From CAYVZU01 sp964455935 (GTDB lineage: Bacteria; Fibrobacterota; CAYVZU01), in NCBI GenBank assembly GCA_964455935.1, contig CAYVZU010000128.1, forward strand, positions 1-11,487: 11,487 nucleotides of DNA, read 5' to 3'. Within the stretch, counting starts at the first letter, position 1, and each line of letters begins with the position of its first letter. Made by a program: the position numbers and the translations under genes. Positions 1-5,825 of the stretch are shown here, one piece after another. The notes below the pieces were generated by a model. The model was not told the DNA's origin and made no database searches. It worked only from the letters and a program-made list of their open reading frames with translations.

Positions 1-18
1 TGCATGCGTTTTATTCAT

Positions 19-62
19 GCCCGCCATCCAGGCGGGCACCCTTCGGGCTCGCCTTTGGCGAG
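19..62. repeat. Tandem GC-rich inverted repeats (two hairpins)
   Basis: Two perfect hairpins lie in tandem. The first is GCCCGCC (19-25) with GGCGGGC (31-37) around a 5-base loop. The second is CTCGCC (48-53) with GGCGAG (57-62) around TTT. A smaller CCC-TTC-GGG (39-47) sits between them. No T-run follows, so a classic intrinsic terminator is not supported on the plus strand. The block may be the 3' end of an upstream unit or a copy of a dispersed palindromic element; one copy cannot decide this. Confidence 0.5.
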
Positions 63-190
63 TGTTCTGCGTCCGTCCTGGCCTTCGAATCAAGCTAATC
101 TGGGGCAAGATCTTGCCACTCTTCATCCACGGATCAACTGCGGGATTTAGGATCATGGCTCCAATCCTGAAGAAACAGGCGTTGCGCGCG

Positions 191-205
191 TGGCACATGT
201 TTTGC
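191..205 (+). promoter_or_regulatory. Sigma-54 (RpoN) promoter of the EPS operon
   Basis: TGGCAC (191-196), five bases, then TTGC (202-205) matches the -24/-12 consensus TGGCAC-N5-TTGC exactly, with the invariant GG (192-193) and GC (204-205) separated by the required 10 bases. Transcription would start near 217, giving a leader of about 175 nt before the export gene at 392. Almost the same sequence recurs on the minus strand at 9735-9749 before the polymerase gene, which argues against chance. Sigma-54 control is known for XrtA/PEP-CTERM EPS loci through the PrsK/PrsR two-component system. Assignment to this promoter class is inference from sequence only. Confidence 0.7.
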
Positions 206-212
206 GCTGGCA

Positions 213-240
213 AGGGCTTGGCAGAAGCCCTGTGTTTTTT
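213..240 (+). terminator. Candidate intrinsic terminator overlapping the sigma-54 start site
   Basis: AGGGCTT (213-219) pairs perfectly with AAGCCCT (225-231) around a 5-base loop, and six T's follow at 235-240 after a 3-base spacer. This has the form of a plus-strand rho-independent terminator. The start predicted from the sigma-54 core (about 217) lies inside the left arm, so a transcript starting there would lack AGGG and could not form the stem. Readthrough RNA from upstream would form it. The stem is only 7 bp, so strength is uncertain. Confidence 0.45.
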
Positions 241-391
241 GGATTACCGCGCGCTCGAAGAAAAGGCGGCGAGAAAAAAGGCCTGGCCTGCTTGGGCTTC
301 ACCGCACGCCGCATCAACATGGGGATGGGGTTTTGATGCGCGTGCCCAATGCGATAAGTAGCGGCGTTGGTGCCGAATAAGAGGAGACTCA
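241..391 (+). other. 5' leader of the EPS operon with a bulged stem-loop (304-345)
   Basis: This non-coding stretch precedes the export gene. GCACG (304-308), a bulged C (309) and CGCATCAA (310-317) pair with TTGATGCG (333-340) and CGTGC (341-345), giving 13 base pairs around a 15-base loop with two GGGG tracts. A small CGGC/GCCG hairpin (362-375) follows, and then the Shine-Dalgarno. I looked for the c-di-GMP (GEMM) riboswitch core and the ops/JUMPstart element and found neither. The structure could modulate elongation, stability or translation of the operon mRNA; no known class is recognised. Confidence 0.45.
381..386 (+). promoter_or_regulatory. Shine-Dalgarno GAGGAG for the export gene
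   Basis: GAGGAG ends five bases before the ATG at 392. It is one of the few strong ribosome binding sites in the window and fixes the start of the first gene. Confidence 0.8.
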
Positions 392-1078
392 ATGCGGTCC
401 GTACCGACGAGCCTAAAAAAATACCATGCTCATTGCGTGGCCGGAGCGGTCTGGGTTTTGTTCCTGTTTGGTCTGGCGTGGGCGCAATCGCCCTCCACGT
501 CCACCTCCATGTTTACCGCCGGAGACGCGCTGGAGATACGGCTTTTTCCAGACACATCATCATCGCTTAACGATGTGTATCCCATCGATGGTGCGGGGTT
601 TGCCGATTTTCCCATACTGGGCCTGATTCAGGTGACCAATCGAAGCGAGGCCCAACTGATCGAACTCTTGCGGCCGGCTTATCTGGATTATTTGCATTAT
701 CCTAATATCCAAATACGCCCCCTGATTCGCGTGGGGCTGTTGGGGGGATTCCAGAATCCGGGCCTTTACTGGATCGATCCGCGCCTGAGTCTGTGGTCCG
801 CGATTCAGGTGGCAGGCGGGCCGCAACGCGAGGACGGGGTTCGCAAGCTGCGCTGGGAGCGCGACCGGATGACGGTTAAATACGATCTGGTTCAGGATTA
901 CCAATCCGGGCAATCTCTTCGCCAGATCGGCTTCCGATCGGGCGACCAGATCCGCGTGACAGCCAGTCCGCTTCGCACGAAGTGGGAGATTTTTCGTCAG
1001 GACGTTCTTCCTATCTTATCCTTTGCCCTAACTTCCGCGATCAGCGCGCTGACCTTATACGAGGTTTGGCGCGATTAA
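392..1078 (+). CDS. Polysaccharide export protein, Wza-like (single SLBB domain)
   Basis: A 228-residue secreted protein of the polysaccharide export (Wza/PF02563) family, expected to help carry the finished polymer across the outer membrane. Residues 17-31 form a signal peptide with an AWA|Q cleavage site after residue 31. There is no lipobox cysteine at the cleavage point, so it looks like a signal peptidase I substrate and not a lipoprotein like classical Wza. The export domain starts at 'GDALEIRLF' (44-52) and runs to about 110. One SLBB-type domain follows (about 113-190, 'GGFQNPGLYWID'). A hydrophobic helix at about 204-223 near the C-terminus corresponds to the segment that forms the outer-membrane pore in Wza. 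It is short beside Wza, which has more than 350 residues and extra SLBB-type repeats. ATG with a strong Shine-Dalgarno; it lies 23 bp before the Wzc-like gene. Family is confident, exact localisation is inferred. Confidence 0.88.
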   Translation: MRSVPTSLKKYHAHCVAGAVWVLFLFGLAWAQSPSTSTSMFTAGDALEIRLFPDTSSSLNDVYPIDGAGFADFPILGLIQVTNRSEAQLIELLRPAYLDYLHYPNIQIRPLIRVGLLGGFQNPGLYWIDPRLSLWSAIQVAGGPQREDGVRKLRWERDRMTVKYDLVQDYQSGQSLRQIGFRSGDQIRVTASPLRTKWEIFRQDVLPILSFALTSAISALTLYEVWRD

Positions 1079-1101
1079 CGACGCCAACATAACTGCGCAA
1101 C

Positions 1102-3465
1102 ATGATGACGACAAAAAACCAGCCTGCCCGGTCAACGTTGCGCGATGTGGATCTTGGCTATCATGTAGGCCACTACCTCGATCTTTTCTGGCGTCGCAAG
1201 TGGTTTATTCTGGCCGCGGGCGGACTCAGCTTCGCAGTCTGGATGTTCTATGTGATTCAGTTCAGTCATATCCGGCCCGAACTCGAAGCCAGCGTGCTGA
1301 TCGGGCTGGAGAAAACGTCCGATCTCAGCGCAGTGCGGGATGTTGGAGAGGTGGGCCGCGGCAATGTGGAAATCCTGCGCAGCCGCAATTTTCTCCGGGG
1401 TGTTGTTGAGCAGCTTTCCCTGCGCCTGATCGTAGGCCGCTATGGCCGCGGCGAGATTTTTGACTCGGTTGGCGTGGGGCGTGCGGCGCGGTTGGGCCGC
1501 TATACGATTGCGGTGGAGAAGAAAGAGCCCCGGACGTTTACGGTTTCCTTTCGGGAGACCGGGACCAAGCTGGAACAGAAGGTCGTGCAAGCCCGTCCGG
1601 TATCCGCCCTGGATTCCCTGGTGCTTAACGACCTTTGGTTGCGTTTTGCTCCGGCCTTTCGGCAGCATCCGCACAATGTCACGTTCTCGGTCATTCGCGA
1701 CCGTGATGCCGTGGAGCGCATCCGCAAGGACCTGACCGTGGACATTACCGGGTCCAACCAGGGATACATTGCCCTGACCATGAAGGGGCGCGACTACCCC
1801 TTGATTACCCGGACCGTCAATTCCATTGCCGATGAGTTTGTCAATCGCAACCTGTGGTTCCGCAAACGAAAGACCCGTGCGCTGCTGGATGTGCTGGCCA
1901 AGCAGCTTGAAAGTTCCAGCGCCCAACTTGCGGCTGCCGAACGCGCTCTTCAGGCCTATCGCGAAGAGAATCCGACCGTGGGCTTTTCCGAAGGCGCGGC
2001 CCAGAAGGTGGCCCAGCTTGTCGATTTGGAAACCCGCAATTTCCAGCACCAGACCGCGCTAAAAGACGCCTGGAGGCTTCGCGAGCAGTTTCATCAATCC
2101 ACCGGTTCAAACCGCGAGCGGGCCGTCAGCGAGATCCTGGCGTTCCTCTCGTCGCAAGCGATTCCCAACTCCGGGGCTCTGCAAGGCGAGTTTGCCCAGC
2201 TCCTGGCGCAACGCAACACCTTGGCCCCTGCCTATGCGAAGAACCATCCTATCGTGCAAGAGGTCAACGCCAAAATCGCATCGGTCAGCCAGCGCGCTTT
2301 TGAGCTGCTCACCGAGTTCATCGGCAGCCAGAACGCCCGGATGGGAGAAAACGGGGCCGATATGGACCGGCTGGCAATCTCACTGCGAAAACTGCCGGCC
2401 AAGGAATTGCGAATCGCCGAATTGCTTCGCAAGCAGCAGATCAGTACGGAAACCCAGAACATCATCCAGAGCCGCCATAACCAGGCTCGCATTGCGGATG
2501 CCGTTGAGGTTCCGGATGTCTTTATTATGGATTACGCGGTCGCGCCCGAAGCTCCGCCCGATGTCATTAGCGCCCTGATCCGCATGGGGCTGGGATTGCT
2601 GCTGGGGCTTTTGGCGGGCTTTGGGCCGGTCGTGGCATGGGACCTTTTCGACAAGACCGCGCGCACGGCCGGGGAAGTGCAGCGGCTGATCAACCTGCCG
2701 GTGCTGGAAACCATTCCGATCATCCAGCGCAGACGTCGCAGTTCCGTCCGGTCCCCGGGGCCTGATGGGAAGGCGGCCAGCGACGAGAGACTGGTCACCG
2801 CGGACAATGCGCCGGATTTTGTGAGCGAGCTATTCCGCTCGTTGCGCACCAAACTTCTGCACCGACTCAGCGGGCCCGGAGCGCGAAGCCTGGTGATTAC
2901 GAGTCTGTATATGGAAGAAGGTAAATCCCTGACCGCCTCCAATCTTGCCATCACCATGGCCCAGCAGAAGCTGAAGACCCTTCTGGTGGATGCGGACCTG
3001 CGCCGAGGCGTGCTTCACAGCATGTTTGGACTTTCGAAGAAACCGGGGCTGACCACGCTGTTGATCCAGGACAGCGTCCCAAAGGCCGAGCATCTTGGGG
3101 CCGTTGTGCAGCCCACCCATATTCCACATCTTTCGCTGCTCTCGTGCGGCCCCGGCGTGCCCAACCCTTCGGAGCTCCTGTGCGGCTTGCATTTTGGGCA
3201 ACTGGCCAAATTGCTTTCCTCTTCGTTTGATGTTCTGATCGTGGATACTCCGCCTCTTGGAATTACGACGGATGCCGTTATCCTGAAAGAAGCATTTCCC
3301 CATTATATGCTGGTGGCCAAGGCCGGTTCGTCGAATCTGTACGATTTGCGCAATCGAATTGCCGAGTTTCCGTCATTGCACGAACTGATCCTGGGGATCG
3401 TCCTCAACCAGGCGTCTATGGACCGGCGGATGAAATATTACAATTACTCGCATTACCATTATTGA
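1102..3465 (+). CDS. Wzc-like polysaccharide co-polymerase fused to BY-kinase
   Basis: A 787-residue inner-membrane protein that sets polymer chain length and couples synthesis to export through cycles of tyrosine autophosphorylation. It has a Wzz-type N-terminus ('YLDLFWRRKW', 25-34), TM1 at about 34-53, a long periplasmic region with coiled-coil-rich parts (about 250-300 and 365-450), and a proline-preceded TM2 at about 487-513. The cytoplasmic BY-kinase has the oligomerisation motif E576xxR579xxR582, a Walker A ending G607-K608-S609, Walker A' 'LLVDADLRR' (D630, D632) and Walker B 'VLIVDTPP' (D715). The C-terminal tail carries five tyrosines in its last ten residues, the usual autophosphorylation cluster. 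The Walker A is unusual: the common P-G/Q-E/A before GK is M-E-E. In XrtA loci chain-length protein and kinase are normally separate genes; here they are one. ATG at 1102 has no clear Shine-Dalgarno; ATG 1105 is equally possible. Confidence 0.92.
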   Translation: MMTTKNQPARSTLRDVDLGYHVGHYLDLFWRRKWFILAAGGLSFAVWMFYVIQFSHIRPELEASVLIGLEKTSDLSAVRDVGEVGRGNVEILRSRNFLRGVVEQLSLRLIVGRYGRGEIFDSVGVGRAARLGRYTIAVEKKEPRTFTVSFRETGTKLEQKVVQARPVSALDSLVLNDLWLRFAPAFRQHPHNVTFSVIRDRDAVERIRKDLTVDITGSNQGYIALTMKGRDYPLITRTVNSIADEFVNRNLWFRKRKTRALLDVLAKQLESSSAQLAAAERALQAYREENPTVGFSEGAAQKVAQLVDLETRNFQHQTALKDAWRLREQFHQSTGSNRERAVSEILAFLSSQAIPNSGALQGEFAQLLAQRNTLAPAYAKNHPIVQEVNAKIASVSQRAFELLTEFIGSQNARMGENGADMDRLAISLRKLPAKELRIAELLRKQQISTETQNIIQSRHNQARIADAVEVPDVFIMDYAVAPEAPPDVISALIRMGLGLLLGLLAGFGPVVAWDLFDKTARTAGEVQRLINLPVLETIPIIQRRRRSSVRSPGPDGKAASDERLVTADNAPDFVSELFRSLRTKLLHRLSGPGARSLVITSLYMEEGKSLTASNLAITMAQQKLKTLLVDADLRRGVLHSMFGLSKKPGLTTLLIQDSVPKAEHLGAVVQPTHIPHLSLLSCGPGVPNPSELLCGLHFGQLAKLLSSSFDVLIVDTPPLGITTDAVILKEAFPHYMLVAKAGSSNLYDLRNRIAEFPSLHELILGIVLNQASMDRRMKYYNYSHYHY

Positions 3466-3467
3466 TG

Positions 3468-3484
3468 CCGGCGCCGCGCGCCGG
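3468..3484. repeat. Intercistronic GC hairpin between kinase and epimerase genes
   Basis: CCGGCGC (3468-3474) pairs with GCGCCGG (3478-3484) around CGC, starting two bases after the kinase stop. Only three T's follow, so it is a poor terminator. An alternative hairpin, CGGGT/ACCCG (3482-3495), shares bases with it and the two exclude each other. It may protect the upstream 3' end or uncouple translation of the next gene. Confidence 0.45.
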
Positions 3485-3507
3485 GTTTGCACCCGAAACT
3501 AGAGCCT

Positions 3508-4674
3508 ATGAGCAAGGACGATTCGTCAACCAAAACCGTGGTTCTCGTGGCCGGGGCGCGGCCCAATTTCCTCAAGGTTTTCCCCATCCTGCGCGCCCTG
3601 GAAGCCGTGCCCGGACTGCGGTCCGTGGTGGTGAACACGGGGCAGCATTACGACCATTCCCTGGCGCAATCGTTTTTTGAGCTGTTTGGCGTGCGTTCTC
3701 CGGACTACAATCTGCATGTGGGCTCGGCCAGCCATGCGGTGCAGACCGCCAACATCATGGTCCGCTTCGAAACGGTCTGCGAGCAGGAGAAACCGGCGTT
3801 TGTCGTGGTTGTGGGAGACGTCAACTCGACGGTTGCGGCCGGTTTGGTTGCCAAGAAATGCGGAGTGGGCCTGGCCCATGTGGAGGCCGGCTTGCGATCG
3901 AATGACAGAAGCATGCCCGAGGAAATCAACCGGTTGGCAACGGACGCTATTGCGGACCAGTTCTTCACCACCGAGGAAGACGGCACGGCCAACCTGATCC
4001 GGGAAGGGCACCCGGCCGAGCGAATCCATTTTGTGGGCAATATCATGATCGACAGTCTGTTCGAACAGCTTCACCGCATTCGCAGCGATGGCCCCCCCGA
4101 GCGCGCCGCGGCCATCCGGCGCCGGCTTCCCGAGAAATACATTTGCATGACGCTGCACCGGCCCTCCAATGTGGATGATCCGGCGATTCTGGCGGGGATC
4201 CTGGGTGCCGTCAAGCAGCTCTCGGGCGAGGTCCCTGTGATCTTTCCCGTCCACCCCCGCACACAGCACCAGATTGAGCGGTCCGGCCTTTTGAGCCATT
4301 TCGATGTCTTGCGTCTGGACGAAACCGGGATTATCTCGACCGGATTTTTCGCAACCGACTCGCTGGCCTATAATGAGTTTTTGTCGCTCTGGAAGGATGC
4401 GGCGGCCGTGCTGACCGACAGCGGCGGATTACAGGAGGAAACCACGGCCCTGAAGGTGCCCTGTTTGACCTTGCGGGAAAACACCGAGCGTCCCATTACC
4501 GAAAGACTTGGCACCAACCGTGTTGTGGGGACCAATCCTGAGGATATTCTGTTTGCGGGCAGACAAGCCCTGCGGGGCGAGTGGAAAAATGGCACTGTGC
4601 CGCCGCTCTGGGACGGCCGGACCGGGGAACGAATCGCCAAGGCCCTGGCACGCATCCTATGGGAGGAGCCGTGA
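3508..4674 (+). CDS. wecB: UDP-N-acetylglucosamine 2-epimerase (non-hydrolysing)
   Basis: A 388-residue cytosolic enzyme that interconverts UDP-GlcNAc and UDP-ManNAc, supplying ManNAc-type sugar for the repeat unit. Family signatures are in order: 'GARPNFLK' near the N-terminus, 'GDVNST' (D104), 'HVEAGLRS' (E126), 'MPEEINR' (E138/E139), 'LHRPSNVD' (H217), 'VHPRT', 'TDSGGLQEE' (from T303) and 'RENTERP'. These include the counterparts of the catalytic Asp, Glu and His residues of E. coli WecB/RffE, and the length is usual for the family. I chose ATG 3508, just before 'SKDDSSTK' and the first beta-strand; an in-frame TTG at 3487 would add seven residues but lies in the loop of a possible hairpin. 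Neither has a good Shine-Dalgarno. Its stop overlaps the start of the next gene by four bases. Confidence 0.93.
   Translation: MSKDDSSTKTVVLVAGARPNFLKVFPILRALEAVPGLRSVVVNTGQHYDHSLAQSFFELFGVRSPDYNLHVGSASHAVQTANIMVRFETVCEQEKPAFVVVVGDVNSTVAAGLVAKKCGVGLAHVEAGLRSNDRSMPEEINRLATDAIADQFFTTEEDGTANLIREGHPAERIHFVGNIMIDSLFEQLHRIRSDGPPERAAAIRRRLPEKYICMTLHRPSNVDDPAILAGILGAVKQLSGEVPVIFPVHPRTQHQIERSGLLSHFDVLRLDETGIISTGFFATDSLAYNEFLSLWKDAAAVLTDSGGLQEETTALKVPCLTLRENTERPITERLGTNRVVGTNPEDILFAGRQALRGEWKNGTVPPLWDGRTGERIAKALARILWEEP
4661..4668 (+). promoter_or_regulatory. Shine-Dalgarno GGGAGGAG deciding the GTG start at 4671
   Basis: GGGAGGAG lies inside the last codons of the epimerase gene, just upstream of a GTGA stop/start overlap (4671-4674). 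It favours GTG 4671 over the upstream in-frame ATGs at 4581 and 4659; the latter overlaps the binding site itself. Confidence 0.7.
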
Positions 4675-5696
4675 GTTTGGCCATTGAGCCTTTGCGCGAT
4701 GCTGCCGAGTGGGACCGATACGTGACCGGCCATGAACGAGGCACGCTCTATCATCTGACGGCCTGGAAAAATGCCATTGAGAAAACCTTTGATCGGGAAT
4801 CGTCCTATTTCGTGGGGCGCGAGAATGGAACGATTCGCGGCATCCTGCCGATCTTTATTTTGCCTACGCTTTTCTCCGGCCGCAAAGCGGTTTCCATACC
4901 CTTTGCCATGTACGGCGGTATTTTGGCCGATACGGAGGCTTTTGAGCGCGAACTCCTGGATGTCGCCCTGCGCCACTCCTGGGCCTGCAAAGCCGGCCAT
5001 CTTGAAATGCGCTGCCAGGATGCGCGCACGTACGAGGTGCCGGAAAATGATTTGTACGTTACCTATATCCGGGAACTGGCTGATACCGAGGAAAAACTGT
5101 TGGCCGCCATTCCCAAAAAGTCCCGGTATTCCGTGCGCTGGGGGTATAGCCGGTTTGGATTGGTCGCGCGGTTTGATCCCGATCTCGACACCTTGTACCG
5201 GCTGTATGCGATCAACAAGCGTGAACTCGGGTCGCCTGTATATCCCAAAACGTTTTTTTTGCATCTGGTCGAAGAATTCAAGGGCAAGACCGTAATTTGC
5301 ACGGTCGACTACCAGGGGCAGCCGGTTGCATCGGTCCTTTCCTTTGTGTTCCGCGATACAATGTACCCGTATTTCTCCGGATGCGACAGCCGCTATAATT
5401 TTACGGGTTCAAACAATGTCCTCTATTTCGAATTGATGAAATACGCCATTCAAAATATGATCCAAAACTTCGACTTCGGCCGGAGCCGCAAAGAAACCAG
5501 GGCCGGCGATTTTAAACGGCACATGGGGTTTTCACCGTCGCCTCTCCATTACTATTATTTTCTTCAGAGCGGAAAAAAAATCCCCAACGTTTCGCCCTCA
5601 AATTCGCATTTCAAACCCCTGACGGCAATCTGGCAGAATCTGCCCCTGCGGTTTGTTAACTGGCTGGGGCCTAAGCTGGTGCGCTACATTCCGTAA
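4671..5696 (+). CDS. FemAB-like acyl/aminoacyltransferase, XrtA/PEP-CTERM EPS type
   Basis: A 341-residue protein of the FemAB/GNAT fold, resembling the subfamily linked to XrtA/PEP-CTERM EPS loci (TIGR03019-type). Visible signatures are a 'GILPIF...SIPFAMYGGI' block in the N-terminal half, 'PKKSRYSVRWG' (from P148), 'YPYFSGCDSRYNFTGSNN', 'DFGRSR' (268-273), 'FKRHMGFSPSPLHYYYF' and the C-terminal 'LPLRFVNWLGPKLVRYIP'. FemAB enzymes transfer amino acids or acyl groups to cell-envelope precursors. Here an EPS sugar or its lipid carrier is the likely acceptor, but that is inference. GTG start with a strong Shine-Dalgarno and a 4-base overlap with the epimerase stop, so the two are probably translationally coupled. 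In many XrtA loci a polysaccharide deacetylase sits between these two genes; none is here. No signal peptide or membrane segment is seen. Confidence 0.88.
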   Translation: MSLAIEPLRDAAEWDRYVTGHERGTLYHLTAWKNAIEKTFDRESSYFVGRENGTIRGILPIFILPTLFSGRKAVSIPFAMYGGILADTEAFERELLDVALRHSWACKAGHLEMRCQDARTYEVPENDLYVTYIRELADTEEKLLAAIPKKSRYSVRWGYSRFGLVARFDPDLDTLYRLYAINKRELGSPVYPKTFFLHLVEEFKGKTVICTVDYQGQPVASVLSFVFRDTMYPYFSGCDSRYNFTGSNNVLYFELMKYAIQNMIQNFDFGRSRKETRAGDFKRHMGFSPSPLHYYYFLQSGKKIPNVSPSNSHFKPLTAIWQNLPLRFVNWLGPKLVRYIP

Positions 5697-5704
5697 GGAA
5701 GTTA

Positions 5705-5747
5705 GACGTTAAACGTTGGGCATTGGGCGTGAAGACGTGAGATGTTT
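5705..5747. repeat. Degenerate 7-bp tandem repeat in the 129-bp gene gap
   Basis: Six units with period seven follow the FemAB-like gene: GACGTTA, AACGTTG, GGCATTG, GGCGTGA, then one inserted A, GACGTGA and GATGTTT. The consensus is roughly GRCGTTR. A perfect ACCAGA doublet lies at 5773-5784. The gap from 5697 to 5825 holds no ORF and no promoter I can support. Confidence 0.55.
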
Positions 5748-5825
5748 GGGATAGATAGCCGGGACCTAAAAGACCAGAACCAGAGGCAAAAAGCGAATCG
5801 TCGACATTCTATTCAGCAGGTATAA

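Noticed and set aside
17..361. A 114-codon ORF on the plus strand upstream of the export gene.
   Set aside because: Its sequence is rich in Arg, Trp and Ala without a recognisable fold, has no Shine-Dalgarno, and runs through the hairpins, the sigma-54 core and the terminator.
1132..2049. Long antisense ORF of 305 codons inside the Wzc-like gene.
   Set aside because: It is a shadow frame of a GC-rich gene with no recognisable domain. The sense strand has a full family match.
3526..4299. Antisense ORF of 257 codons over the epimerase gene.
   Set aside because: Shadow of the epimerase; low-complexity His/Gly/Arg-rich product with no motif.
4509..4660. Three further TGGCAC hexamers (4509, 4590, 4646) as possible sigma-54 sites.
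   Set aside because: None has TTGC five bases downstream (GTGT, CCGC and CTAT-like instead), and all lie inside the epimerase gene.
4368..5264. Antisense ORF of 298 codons across the epimerase/FemAB junction.
   Set aside because: It opposes two well-supported genes and shows no domain or ribosome binding site.
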